A DNA stretch of 64,000 nt from an uncultured OM182 clade bacterium (lineage in GTDB: Bacteria > Pseudomonadota > Gammaproteobacteria > Pseudomonadales > Azotimanducaceae), in NCBI GenBank assembly GCA_902567095.1, contig CACFLG010000001.1, positions 1-64,000 of the forward strand, in the 5' to 3' direction. The notes under the pieces are model-generated. The model saw only the letters and a list, made by a program, of their open reading frames with translations, was not told where the DNA came from and ran no database searches. Both the position numbers and the translations under genes were made by a program. Below are positions 10,199 to 20,044 of this stretch, in pieces. The first letter of the stretch is position 1, and every line of letters begins with the position of its first letter.

Positions 10199-10422
10199 AT
10201 TCCGTTCACTCCCGTTAACAATCCGAGCTTTGATACTAAACTGAGTTAGACAACGTTGCGAACAATTTTTCGCAGTCGGCGTTTCGTTGGCGAATTTTTT
10301 TTTCAATGGTGTTTTCGGGGGTAAAAAATGGTTTTGGGACTATAAAATGATCTGTTAGAGTGCTTCTGAGGGGCGTTAAGAACTGTGTTAAAGAATAATC
10401 GATATTTTTTAGGAGAGAGATT

Positions 10423-11247
10423 ATGAGATTAAAACTAGCGGTTTTAGCTCTAGCGGGCATTTTTTTGTCCGCGTGTGATAACGCTGTTGACGTGGATGAG
10501 GTGTCGGTTGAGGCAGAAGTCGAGCCTACCCCCGTTGCCTATTATGAGTATCTTTGGTGTAAGAGAGGCGAGAATTGGACGATGGAATCGGCTCAGAGTT
10601 TTGTCGCCGACTGGAATGCGGAGCTCGACGGCATGGAAAACACCCTAGATAGTGCATTCGTTTATGTGCCAAAGGATGCAGAAAACCAAAATTTCGATAC
10701 GGTTTGGGTTCTTCGTTTTCCTGATAAAGCGGCGATGGAAAAAGGTTGGTCGACGTATCAAGAATCTGGGGCAGATGATCGGTTGCAAACCATGCACCCT
10801 GAAGTGGTCGAATGCGGAAATGAGGTAAGTCAGAATCGGTTTGGGTTCGATATGTATTCCGGTCTAAGTGCACCAGATGGATTTGCCGATGAGGAGCCTT
10901 ATCTTGTTCAGGGCCAGTTTTGTAATTTCAATGAAGGAAAGGGTCCGGAGGATCTAACCCGTGTCATTCGCGATCACTTCGTGCCAGCAATAGAGGAAGG
11001 AAGAGCAGATGGAAGCTATCCTAGTTATTGGTTCATGGTGGGTGCTCCCGATTTTGAGCGTGAGAACCGCGCTGACTTTATCTGGATGGATTACTTCGCA
11101 AATTCTGACGCGATGGAAAAAGAAACCGGTATTTATTTCGGTAGAGAGAAGGGTAATTCGATACAAGCCATGTTCGACGAGGTTTCGGAATGCACTGATC
11201 AGAACCAGTCCGATGGCTTCTTTTTGCGAAGACCTGAGTCGTCGTAA
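10423..11247 (+). CDS. putative lipoprotein, tandem paralog 1 of 3, internally duplicated
   Basis: Lipobox LALAGIFLSAC; YYEYLWCKRGENWT signature shared with the next two genes. Confidence 0.75.
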   Translation: MRLKLAVLALAGIFLSACDNAVDVDEVSVEAEVEPTPVAYYEYLWCKRGENWTMESAQSFVADWNAELDGMENTLDSAFVYVPKDAENQNFDTVWVLRFPDKAAMEKGWSTYQESGADDRLQTMHPEVVECGNEVSQNRFGFDMYSGLSAPDGFADEEPYLVQGQFCNFNEGKGPEDLTRVIRDHFVPAIEEGRADGSYPSYWFMVGAPDFERENRADFIWMDYFANSDAMEKETGIYFGREKGNSIQAMFDEVSECTDQNQSDGFFLRRPESS

Positions 11248-11333
11248 CTTAGTCAAAGCCGGGCAGATGGAGTTTGTATTTTTTCGCAAACTCTCGCATC
11301 GCGGCTGAATAGGAATAAAAAAAGGAGAATAGA

Positions 11334-12164
11334 ATGTTAAGACTATTGATTATAATTTTTGGCGCTTTCCTGATTTCCGCATGCAATAAGTCTGGGGATG
11401 CCGAGGTGGCTGCCGAGTCGGCAGCGGTCGAAGCCACGAACCCGGAGCCGGTCGCTTATTACGAATACCTTTGGTGCAAGCAGGGCGAAAACTGGAGCCA
11501 GGATACATCTGCTGACTATATTGCGGATTGGAATAAAGAAATAGATACGATGTCTGACAACTTGGACGGAGCTGCGGCTTATGTTCCCAAAGGCTGGACA
11601 GATGATCGTTATGACGGCCTCTGGGTTCTGAGGTGGGGTGACAAAGCAGCGAGTGATAGAGGTTGGGCTGAGTATGCGGCATCAGGAGCCCAAGAGCGGT
11701 TAGAGGAGAAATATCCTGACAGATTGGATTGTGGCAACACCCCGGGAACCGATCGTTTTGGCTTCGAAATGTACGCTCCAATGGAGACTCCGGACGGCTT
11801 TGCTAGCGATTCTAACTACTTCCTTAGAAACCAGTTTTGTAATTTTAAAGAAGGGAAGTCAGTAGACGATCTTCGCCCGGTGGTCAGGGATCAGTTTGTT
11901 CCAAGCATACAGGCAGGGAAGGCAGGAGGCTTATATGAATCCTTTTGGTTTATGATAGGCGTGCCCGATTACGAGGGAGAGGATGTCCGAGATTTCAATT
12001 GGATCGAGTTCACTGAAACTGAAGAGGAGTCTGTGACAAACGAATCTGTATTTCAAGGTTCAGATGAAGGGCAGAAGATCGTAGAAAATTTCTATGATGT
12101 AGTCGACTGCACTGACTTTCAGGGCTGGGATGGCCGCATTCTGAGGCGTCCAGCATCTCTCTAG
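11334..12164 (+). CDS. putative lipoprotein, tandem paralog 2 of 3
   Basis: Lipobox FGAFLISAC; YYEYLWCKQGENWS; colinear with the flanking paralogs. Confidence 0.75.
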   Translation: MLRLLIIIFGAFLISACNKSGDAEVAAESAAVEATNPEPVAYYEYLWCKQGENWSQDTSADYIADWNKEIDTMSDNLDGAAAYVPKGWTDDRYDGLWVLRWGDKAASDRGWAEYAASGAQERLEEKYPDRLDCGNTPGTDRFGFEMYAPMETPDGFASDSNYFLRNQFCNFKEGKSVDDLRPVVRDQFVPSIQAGKAGGLYESFWFMIGVPDYEGEDVRDFNWIEFTETEEESVTNESVFQGSDEGQKIVENFYDVVDCTDFQGWDGRILRRPASL

Positions 12165-12185
12165 AACAATCTCACAAGTAAAAAA

Positions 12186-12215
12186 GAAAAGGCGAGTAGA
12201 TCTCGCCTTTTTTTG
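12186..12215 (+). terminator. Rho-independent terminator after lipoprotein paralog 2
   Basis: AAAAGGCGAG-TAGAT-CTCGCCTTTTTTTG: 6-bp GC stem plus T tract. Confidence 0.85.
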
Positions 12216-12279
12216 TTGTTCTTTGATTATAAATGCTTAAGATGATGCCGCGTCGGGCTTTTAACAGGGAGAAACAAAT

Positions 12280-13104
12280 ATGACTTTAAGGCTAGCAGCG
12301 ATATTTTTTGCGGTATTTTTTTTGTCCGCTTGTGACAACACAAATCAGTCTGCAGAGATTGGAGGTGGTTTAGATGACGAAACTCTGCAGGCGGCAACAA
12401 CACCAGCGGCTTACTATGAGTATCTGTGGTGTAAGCGCGGGGATAATTGGACTCAAGAGACTTCGATGAAATTCGTGGCAGACTGGAACGCGGAAATAGA
12501 AAAACTCGAAAATATTGTCGAGGGCGCGTTTGGTTATCAGCCGAGAGGAGAGACAGATGATCGTTTCGACGGTCTATGGGCGCTACGCTGGACTGATAAA
12601 GAGACCATGACGGCGGGATGGGACGAATATGAAAAAGCTGGGATAAATGATCGCCTTCAAGAGAAATATCCAGATCACTTGACCTGCGGTAACACGGTCG
12701 GCCAGGATCGCCACGGCTTTGTAACCTATCAGCCGCTTGAAGCTCCTGAGGGTTTTGCGAGCGAGTTACCCTATTACCTTGAAAACAATTTCTGTAGCTA
12801 CAAGGAAGGAAGGTCTATTGATGATTTCCGTCCGTTTATGTTGGAGCAGTTTATCCCGCATATTCAAGCAAGTAAGGCCCAGGGTTTGTATCAGGGTTAC
12901 TGGTTTCTAGTCGGTGTACCTGATGGTGTCTCACCCGAACCTGGGGACTTCAACTGGATTCACTTTAGCGCAAGTGCTGAAGAGTCTGCTCGAGATAACA
13001 TGATCTTTGAAAACTCAAAAGGGGGGCAGGAGCTTCAAGCTAAGATGCTTGAGATTCTTGATTGCTCGGAACTCCGTAAGTGGGATGGTTACGTCATTCG
13101 TTAA
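12280..13104 (+). CDS. putative lipoprotein, tandem paralog 3 of 3
   Basis: Lipobox FAVFFLSAC; YYEYLWCKRGDNWT; colinear with the other two. Confidence 0.75.
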   Translation: MTLRLAAIFFAVFFLSACDNTNQSAEIGGGLDDETLQAATTPAAYYEYLWCKRGDNWTQETSMKFVADWNAEIEKLENIVEGAFGYQPRGETDDRFDGLWALRWTDKETMTAGWDEYEKAGINDRLQEKYPDHLTCGNTVGQDRHGFVTYQPLEAPEGFASELPYYLENNFCSYKEGRSIDDFRPFMLEQFIPHIQASKAQGLYQGYWFLVGVPDGVSPEPGDFNWIHFSASAEESARDNMIFENSKGGQELQAKMLEILDCSELRKWDGYVIR

Positions 13105-13125
13105 GAATTCATCTTTGGTTCTGTA

Positions 13126-13155
13126 AAGAAGCGGGGAGTCCTCTCCGCTTCTTTT
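13126..13155 (+). terminator. Rho-independent terminator after lipoprotein paralog 3
   Basis: AAGAAGCGGGGAGTCCTCTCCGCTTCTTTT hairpin followed by T-rich tail. Confidence 0.8.
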
Positions 13156-13696
13156 AGTCTCTAAGACATCCAGTAAAAATTGTCTCCTCAGCGTTAAATA
13201 ACAAAGACCGCTCGGGATTCTATGATTCTTGGGAGCAACTAAATTTGCTTTTGTTTATTAATTGAGATGAATCTGAGGTTTCTTAGGTTGGTCAACAAAG
13301 TGAAACTCGTCTGTCCTTTGCTTTGATTAAGTTAGGACTATTTAACTAGTTCGAATTTTTGTTTTTTTGATCGAGGAGTAAAAGGGGGCAGGGAACCGTC
13401 AGATCTTATAGTCGAGTAAAGCGCTGAAGTTGGCTCGAGCTATAAAGGCTTATCGACAAAATTTGGTTATGACCTTTGAGTTTAGCAAGACAAGATTACG
13501 TTTTTGGTTTCCTGGCAATGGCTCTGGCGTTGTGGTTTGGTTTGCTTTGCTATTTGGAAAGAATCTAGAGAGCAGCTTCGTACAAAAAAACAGCATGAGT
13601 TGATTAGTTGCTGGATCGAAAAGGCAGTCTAAAAGATTTGAGCAGCTCGAAAGGAAGGCTCGTCGCACCCGCGAATTTGATGGGCTGTAGATGCTC

Positions 13697-14269
13697 TCAA
13701 AGCAGCCCTTCGGATAGAAGAGTTTGCTCTACAGATGGCCTAATATTTTTCAAATACGGAATTAGGTGTCCGTTATCTTTGATGCTAAAGTCATAATGTT
13801 GCATTTCAGATATGGCTCTTCTATCGGATATTTGTTCGAAAATTGTTCTGTATAAGAAGATAGCCCCCCCTGTTCTGTTTGTACCAGCTGCACAATGGAG
13901 AAGGACTTTTCTCCCAGCATTTTCCTCTTGCTTTAACTTCACCAAAGCCTTTTTATACTCAGCGGGGTTTCCGGTACCGTCGCCCTTCAATGGAAATCTG
14001 TAGATGGGGATACCTAATTCCTCAGCTATTTCTATCTCTTGATCCTGCCAGTCATGATTAGATTTTTTTTCGGTGAGAGAAATAATGGTATCGATCTTGT
14101 TTTTTTTCAAAACAGAATCATAGATATCAGGGTGGATTCGGCCGCTACGAAAGATCGTATCGTGCACTACTTCTCCAAATCTTTTGGGAAATATTCTGGG
14201 GCGTACTTCTTCAATCAGAATGTATAAACTCAGGATTGCTCCAAATAATACCGGTATGGTTTTCCTCAA
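13697..14269 (-). CDS. membrane-anchored/exported dual-specificity (tyrosine) phosphatase-like protein
   Basis: CX5R signature LLHCAAGTNRTGG; N-terminal hydrophobic segment MRKTIPVLFGAILSLYILI. Confidence 0.75.
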   Translation of the reverse strand: MRKTIPVLFGAILSLYILIEEVRPRIFPKRFGEVVHDTIFRSGRIHPDIYDSVLKKNKIDTIISLTEKKSNHDWQDQEIEIAEELGIPIYRFPLKGDGTGNPAEYKKALVKLKQEENAGRKVLLHCAAGTNRTGGAIFLYRTIFEQISDRRAISEMQHYDFSIKDNGHLIPYLKNIRPSVEQTLLSEGLL

Positions 14270-14338
14270 GTTTCTCTCCTTCTCGCAAAGACAATAAGAG
14301 ATTGCTTTCTAGGCGAGCTCAGAACTGTTCTACGACAC

Positions 14339-14366
14339 AAAAAAAACCCCGGCCTTGCCGGGGTTT
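14339..14366. terminator. Rho-independent terminator, positioned for proteorhodopsin (minus strand) and T/A-flanked on both sides
   Basis: AAAAAAAACCCCGGC-CTT-GCCGGGGTTTT: 7-bp all-GC stem with A tract and T tract. Confidence 0.85.
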
Positions 14367-14388
14367 TCGTACTAATTTTTACGAAAAA

Positions 14389-15093
14389 TTAGTGGCTAGC
14401 TTCTCCAGAATCTTTAATTGCAAGATTCCAAATGACAAGACCGAACAAGATCTTGTTTACAAAGTCAGCGAGGTTGTAGACGATATTCAATGTGTTGGCG
14501 TCCACCTGACCAAGCATATATCCGAAAACGTAGCCTAACGGATATATTGCCCAACCAACTAGGACAATAAGCCTCATTGCACTGAATGCACCCTGAACCG
14601 ATGCATTTGATGAGCCAGCTGCTTTGCTTGCCTCTCCTGCAAAGATTTCATAGATGATAATAGCCCAACCTACCATCGCGATAACGAATGCTATCGTTGA
14701 GTCCATGTATCCTGCCTCTCCCATAAATCCGAAGACCAGCATAACCAAGGTGCCGATAAGTAGTCGCAAGAAAGATGATGAGCCTACCGCCGCTCCAACA
14801 GCTGCTAGAATCAACCAGAACTCAATCATTTGAAGAGGTACGGTAATTAGCCAATCAATGTACCTATAAATGTTAGGAGTGCTTGATGTTGCTACCCAGA
14901 AGTCTCGCATGTAGTCATAGTGAACAGCGGCTACCAGACAAACGAGCGCAGCAACAAGTAACGATAGTCGCCACTGCTGCTTGACCCTTAGTCCTTCGTA
15001 TAGGAAGAAAACAGTAGCTGCTATCATTCCTATCGAGACAAGCCAGAAAGACACTCCGACGAAGTCTCCGCTTTGCAAAAACAATTTATCCAT
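14389..15093 (-). CDS. proteorhodopsin, predicted blue-absorbing proton pump
   Basis: Seven hydrophobic helices; RYIDWLITVPLQMIEFWLIL (Asp97/Glu108 equivalents present, Gln at position 105 equivalent); retinal Lys in YNLADFVNKILFGLVIW. Confidence 0.95.
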   Translation of the reverse strand: MDKLFLQSGDFVGVSFWLVSIGMIAATVFFLYEGLRVKQQWRLSLLVAALVCLVAAVHYDYMRDFWVATSSTPNIYRYIDWLITVPLQMIEFWLILAAVGAAVGSSSFLRLLIGTLVMLVFGFMGEAGYMDSTIAFVIAMVGWAIIIYEIFAGEASKAAGSSNASVQGAFSAMRLIVLVGWAIYPLGYVFGYMLGQVDANTLNIVYNLADFVNKILFGLVIWNLAIKDSGEASH

Positions 15094-15388
15094 TTGGATC
15101 CCCTCTATTTCTATTTCATCGATGATAAATTTTGCGTGGCTTTGGAAGGGCTAATATCTTCCTGCAGTTTTCTCTCCCTCAGAGTTACCTAATAAGGAGA
15201 ACCCCTTCGTTAGCCAAGCCTTCGGTTAATGATAATCCCAATAACCAGACAAGAGTGTAATATCTCTGAAGGAATAAGCAAAGAAAAGGATGCGTCAGAA
15301 AGTGGTAAAAAAATGGAGGCTTCGCCAATTTAGATAAGAAATGGACAAAAATAGTCTGTTTTGGCGCGAAATCACCTATTTGGATATA

Positions 15389-15808
15389 TTACCAATCTTT
15401 TGAGAAAATCTTTGTTGCTTCGCTTCGATTTTCTCTGAACAAAACCCAAGAAAGAACTAACAAGAATCCAAAAACCGACCACTCTTTCCAGCTCCAGATG
15501 TACCCTGATCTGAGAGTATAAATCACTGAAAAGAAAATTAAGAAGTTAATAAAGACCAAGACAGGGACTACCGAAGATAGTGGCTTTCGATTTCGCAGGT
15601 ACTTAAAAATAAAATAAGCCATAGTCATGAAAGACGCTGCCCGGACTATCTGCAATCTGAGAATGATCATGGCTTGGTCGTCTGTGGTTGGTTCAAGAGG
15701 CACCTGGAAATAAAAAAAAGGGAAAGAGAAGGTTATGTCTAGTAGGGGCATGCAAGCGCCGACGACGAACCAAAGAAGCAATATCCACATTAAGATTTTT
15801 GTGGTCAA
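15389..15808 (-). CDS. small multi-pass membrane protein, unknown function
   Basis: 139 aa with about four hydrophobic segments; no recognised family. Confidence 0.55.
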   Translation of the reverse strand: MTTKILMWILLLWFVVGACMPLLDITFSFPFFYFQVPLEPTTDDQAMIILRLQIVRAASFMTMAYFIFKYLRNRKPLSSVVPVLVFINFLIFFSVIYTLRSGYIWSWKEWSVFGFLLVLSWVLFRENRSEATKIFSKDW

Positions 15809-15986
15809 AGTCGGATTAACCTTCTAGACGATCTCAGTCACGAAGTATAGTGGTTAGAAACTAAAAATGCTAAGGAACTCTTTAGATTTATATCGATAAA
15901 ATTTTGCAAAAAGAGAGCGAAAGCTATTGTAAAAACAGTTGCTTGGAGAGTATCGTCATAGGATAAAAAAAATAAAAGGAGGGTAC

Positions 15987-18416
15987 GTGATTTTTTTAAT
16001 TAAAGTTATATTCTCATCCGTTTTAATTTTGTTTAGTTTTTCAGGCCTCGCTCAGGACGAGACTTCAGGGTACATGGAAGAAATCATTGTCACGACTAAG
16101 CGCGGCGACAGTGTAAATCTGCAGTCAATGTCTGAGGCGATCACGTCTTTTTCCGGAGACGGTCTGGCCAGAGAGGCGGCCGTGACTCTCGAGGACTTTA
16201 ACCACGCAATACCTAATGTTCAATTAGAGCACGTTGGTCTTTTTCAAGCAGCCGCATCATTCAGTATGCGCGGAATTGGAACCGCAGGGATAGAAAGCTT
16301 TGCTGATCCCGTCGTCGCCGTTTTTGTTGACGATGTCTACTACTCGAGAAATGCCGTCGCTTTGCTTGATCTTTTTGACGTTGAGTCTGTGAATGTTTAC
16401 AGAGGGCCGCAGGGAACTCTATACGGCAGAAATGCTTTCGCTGGCGCGATTGCAGTGAAGAGCAAAAGAGCGTCCATGGATCAGCAGGAGTTTGAGATAC
16501 ACTTAGATATCGGAAATCATGGCAGGCAAAACACTGGAATCGTTCTAAACCAGCCTCTTGGGGATTGGGGAGCCTTTCGAATCGCTGCAAACTACCATGA
16601 ACTTGACGGTTTCTTTGAAAACGACGGTGTTGTGATCGATTCATACGACGGCGCTAATTTAGTCACGCGAATTGATGATAACTTGAGAGGGCAGCCCGTC
16701 AATGGCGAGCGCTCTATTTTCGTGAGACCAAGCATACACCTGGAACCTAATGAGCAACTTACGTTAGATATTATCGGTGAGTTCTGGGATGACAAAGGAG
16801 ATGGGACCGCGAACTGGTCCCAGTGTTATCAGCCAGGCAGTCTTCCCCCACCTTTGGGAAGTGGTCCCAGCGGAGCTCCTCATGTCCACGCGCTTTTTGG
16901 TTTTCCTTGTAAAGATCCTTTTGGGGACAAGAGATTTGGGATAGAGGGGGATGGCAGCGATCCGTTTGAAATCGGCTCTAATCTTCAGCCGAATCAAACT
17001 ATACAAGAGATTAGAGGGGTTACACTTGACGCGAATTATGAGTTAGATCAGGGAACACTAACCTTAGTTCTTAATCGAAGAAGGGTCGAAGAAGATATTA
17101 CTACGGACACCGATGGCTTTAACTGGGACCTTTTCTCAAGCACTCGTATTCAGGAGTTTGAGTCTACTCAGCTCGAGGTTCGCTATGCAACGACCATAGG
17201 CGACGATATCGACTTGCTTGCCGGATTCTTTGGCCTGAAAGATGAGTATGAAGTGGAACAGCTTCTCTGGATTTTCCTAGACAGCGGTCTTTTCGGTGGC
17301 TCGGGTTTTACCCGAGACAATCCCGCCATGAGTTACGGTAAGAACTCGCAGGAGAGGACTTCTGTGGCGGGTTATGTTCAGGTAGATTGGCGGCTGAATG
17401 ATCAGTGGACAGTTAATCTTGGCGGGCGGTACACCAAAGAAGAAAAAGATGATGTTTTGGGAATGGCAATAAACGATAGTAACTGCCCGCCCGGAGCTAC
17501 TCCACAATCAGCCCCTTGCAATGGGGCTCCGTTCGCCGGCTCTGACCCAGGAGATTTTAGGGACATTGACCCTTCAGTTCGGTTTGGTCCTGTAGATGAT
17601 CAATGGAATGCCTTCTCGCCGCGAGTGGGAGTTGAATACCAGCTGAGTGATGATGTAATGCTCTTCGGTTTTTGGCAGCGCGCATTTAAGTCGGGAGGCT
17701 TCGTAAATAATGCAGGCACGTCGGCGGTATTCGAAGCTCCATATGATCAAGAGCAAGTCGATAATTTTGAGCTCGGCGCGAGGTCTGATCTGTATGACGG
17801 AAAACTGCGTTTGAACGCTAACATTTTCTTTGCTCAATACGAAGATTTGCAGAGGGGCGTTATTAGAGCCGCACCCACCTCTACCGGTCAAGAGACTTTT
17901 ACAGACAACGCAGCGGGCGCCGATTCTTTCGGGGTTGAGTTAACTTTTGATTTTAGGCCCAAAGACAACCTATCTTTTTATGGAAACATTGGTTATCTGG
18001 ATATTGAATATGACGGGTTCGTTGCCGACCTCACTGGTGATGGAGTTGAGACAGATAATAGTGCCCTTGACTTAGTTCGAGCTCCTAAGTGGGATCTCAA
18101 TGTTGGAGTTGATTATGAAATTGGTCTGGGGGAGCAGGGTGATGTCACACTGGGAGCAAGGTATAGCTATACAGATGATATGGTGCTGACAACTCCCAAT
18201 GACGTCGGTTTTTATCGAGATGAATTATCTACCATCGATCTTCAGGCCTCTTGGCAATCGCCCGATGATCGTTACCGTTTCATGGTTTGGGGTAGGAACA
18301 TCTCCGATGAAGTAGAGAGGATGGGTGGTACCCCTGTCGCAACACTCTTTGCTTTTGCGGCACCGAGCGCTCCTCGTCAGTATGGTGCGACCCTGGTCAT
18401 GCGATTTATTAAGTAA
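15987..18416 (+). CDS. TonB-dependent receptor
   Basis: TonB box-like MEEIIVTTKRG, plug motif VNVYRGPQGTLYGRNAFAGAI, C-terminal barrel ending ..LVMRFIK. GTG start at 15987 after AAAGGAGGG is preferred to the 15939 ORF start. Confidence 0.9.
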   Translation: MIFLIKVIFSSVLILFSFSGLAQDETSGYMEEIIVTTKRGDSVNLQSMSEAITSFSGDGLAREAAVTLEDFNHAIPNVQLEHVGLFQAAASFSMRGIGTAGIESFADPVVAVFVDDVYYSRNAVALLDLFDVESVNVYRGPQGTLYGRNAFAGAIAVKSKRASMDQQEFEIHLDIGNHGRQNTGIVLNQPLGDWGAFRIAANYHELDGFFENDGVVIDSYDGANLVTRIDDNLRGQPVNGERSIFVRPSIHLEPNEQLTLDIIGEFWDDKGDGTANWSQCYQPGSLPPPLGSGPSGAPHVHALFGFPCKDPFGDKRFGIEGDGSDPFEIGSNLQPNQTIQEIRGVTLDANYELDQGTLTLVLNRRRVEEDITTDTDGFNWDLFSSTRIQEFESTQLEVRYATTIGDDIDLLAGFFGLKDEYEVEQLLWIFLDSGLFGGSGFTRDNPAMSYGKNSQERTSVAGYVQVDWRLNDQWTVNLGGRYTKEEKDDVLGMAINDSNCPPGATPQSAPCNGAPFAGSDPGDFRDIDPSVRFGPVDDQWNAFSPRVGVEYQLSDDVMLFGFWQRAFKSGGFVNNAGTSAVFEAPYDQEQVDNFELGARSDLYDGKLRLNANIFFAQYEDLQRGVIRAAPTSTGQETFTDNAAGADSFGVELTFDFRPKDNLSFYGNIGYLDIEYDGFVADLTGDGVETDNSALDLVRAPKWDLNVGVDYEIGLGEQGDVTLGARYSYTDDMVLTTPNDVGFYRDELSTIDLQASWQSPDDRYRFMVWGRNISDEVERMGGTPVATLFAFAAPSAPRQYGATLVMRFIK

Positions 18417-18426
18417 TCTATTGCAT

Positions 18427-18457
18427 ATGGCAGCCGCTTATCCATGGCGGTTGCCAT
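18427..18457 (+). terminator. stem-loop at 3' end of the TonB receptor mRNA (terminator or stabiliser; no clear T tract)
   Basis: ATGGCAGCCGC-9 nt-GCGGTTGCCAT, 11 bp in RNA counting one G-U pair. Confidence 0.5.
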
Positions 18458-18596
18458 TCCCCAATAAATTAGATTTTACATCTATTCGGTGTCGTCATCT
18501 GCCTGCAGCCTTATCTGTTATTATTATCCTAGTGAACGGTATTTTGGAGGCTTCCGAAATCGCTAATTTAAAGGTTACCAATTAAGGATTATATTT

Positions 18597-19991
18597 ATGT
18601 CAATTGATCAGAGTTCTCAAAAAAAAATAGTTAAAGACAGCATGGGTGAGCTAGAGATAGATCATGAGGCGCTTTATGCTGCTCAAACTCAGAGAGCTAT
18701 CAACAACTTTCCTGTGAGCGGCAGAAGGCTCCCGAAAAGATTTATAGAAGCTCTGATCCTAATAAAGTTGAACGCTGCCAAAGCAAATAAATCTCTTCAG
18801 TGCATCGATGGAGCGATCGCCGATAGTATAGTGGAGGCTTGCTCAGACTTATTAGACAACCCCGACCTTTTGGATCACTTCCCCGTAGATGTCTTTCAAA
18901 CTGGGAGCGGCACAAGCTCTAACATGAATGCGAACGAGGTCATTGCAACAGTAGCGGAAAAAATTTCCACGATTCACGTGAATCCTAATGACCACGTTAA
19001 CTTCGGCCAGAGTAGTAATGATGTAATCCCAACGTCTATTCATGTAAGCGCTGTGCTTGCGGTGACTGGTCAACTTATTCCCGCTTTGAATTACGCAATT
19101 GACACGATTAAGACGAAAGCGCAAAGCCTTAAAGGCTACTGCAAGACAGGACGCACACACCTAATGGATGCGATGCCTGTAAGGATGGACCAGAGCTTGT
19201 CTGGTTGGGCGGATCAGTTGCAAAATAATATCCGGTTACTGGAGGCAGTTTTGCCGTCTTTGCAACAGCTTGGTTTAGGAGGTACAGCGGTTGGGACGGG
19301 GATTAATTGCCACCCAGACTTCCCCGCTGCTTTTAACTCTCTTCTCTCTGAGCACACAGGCATAAAATTTCAACCTGCATCGAACTTTTTTCCGATGATT
19401 GGCTCTCAGGATTCGGCTGTTGCACTATCGGGTCAACTAAAAACTGTTGCTGTTACTGTGATGAAGATTTCAAACGACCTTCGCTGGATGAACTCTGGAC
19501 CGCTGGCAGGTTTGGGGGAGATTTCTCTTGAGGCACTGCAGCCGGGATCATCAATAATGCCTGGGAAGGTAAATCCTGTAATTCCGGAGTCAGCCGCGAT
19601 GGTGGCGGCGGAGGTGATGGGCAATGACGTGACCATCGGAATTGCGGGTCAGTCGGGGAACTTTGAATTAAACGTAATGCTTCCGTTAATTGGCTACAAC
19701 CTGTTGAGTAGCATTGAACTCCTTAGCAACGCCTTAAACTTGTTGGCGGATAAGGCAATCTCGACCTTTTCTGTAAATGAAGAAAAGTTATCAGAGGCCT
19801 TGGATCTGAATCCGATATTGGTTACGGCGCTTAACCCGGTCATTGGGTATGAAAAAGCAGCTAGCATTGCAAAGTTGGCATACAAGGAAAAGAGACCCAT
19901 TATTGATGTGGCTGAGGAGAACACCGACATAGAAAGACAGGAATTAGAGAGACTCTTGAACCCATTAAAACTTACCGAGGGTGGTCTTTAA
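18597..19991 (+). CDS. fumC: class II fumarate hydratase
   Basis: Fumarase/aspartase signature GSSIMPGKVNPVIPES; TGSGTSSNMNANEV; NDHVNFGQSSNDVIPT; GRTHLMDAMPV. Confidence 0.9.
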   Translation: MSIDQSSQKKIVKDSMGELEIDHEALYAAQTQRAINNFPVSGRRLPKRFIEALILIKLNAAKANKSLQCIDGAIADSIVEACSDLLDNPDLLDHFPVDVFQTGSGTSSNMNANEVIATVAEKISTIHVNPNDHVNFGQSSNDVIPTSIHVSAVLAVTGQLIPALNYAIDTIKTKAQSLKGYCKTGRTHLMDAMPVRMDQSLSGWADQLQNNIRLLEAVLPSLQQLGLGGTAVGTGINCHPDFPAAFNSLLSEHTGIKFQPASNFFPMIGSQDSAVALSGQLKTVAVTVMKISNDLRWMNSGPLAGLGEISLEALQPGSSIMPGKVNPVIPESAAMVAAEVMGNDVTIGIAGQSGNFELNVMLPLIGYNLLSSIELLSNALNLLADKAISTFSVNEEKLSEALDLNPILVTALNPVIGYEKAASIAKLAYKEKRPIIDVAEENTDIERQELERLLNPLKLTEGGL

Positions 19992-20044
19992 GCCAATTAA
20001 GTGTAGATGAACTCTCTCGAATAACCTGGTCTAAAGGGAAAAAT

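Noticed and set aside
10236-10460. Minus-strand 74-aa ORF spanning the promoter of the first lipoprotein
   Set aside because: Overlaps the lipoprotein start and the intergenic promoter region; no family signature.
13450-13668. Minus-strand 72-aa ORF in the intergenic gap
   Set aside because: No recognisable domain, no clear ribosome-binding site; kept only as part of an unexplained gap.
18325-18585. Plus-strand 86-aa ORF between TonB receptor and fumC
   Set aside because: Overlaps the TonB receptor 3' end and the hairpin region; no motif.
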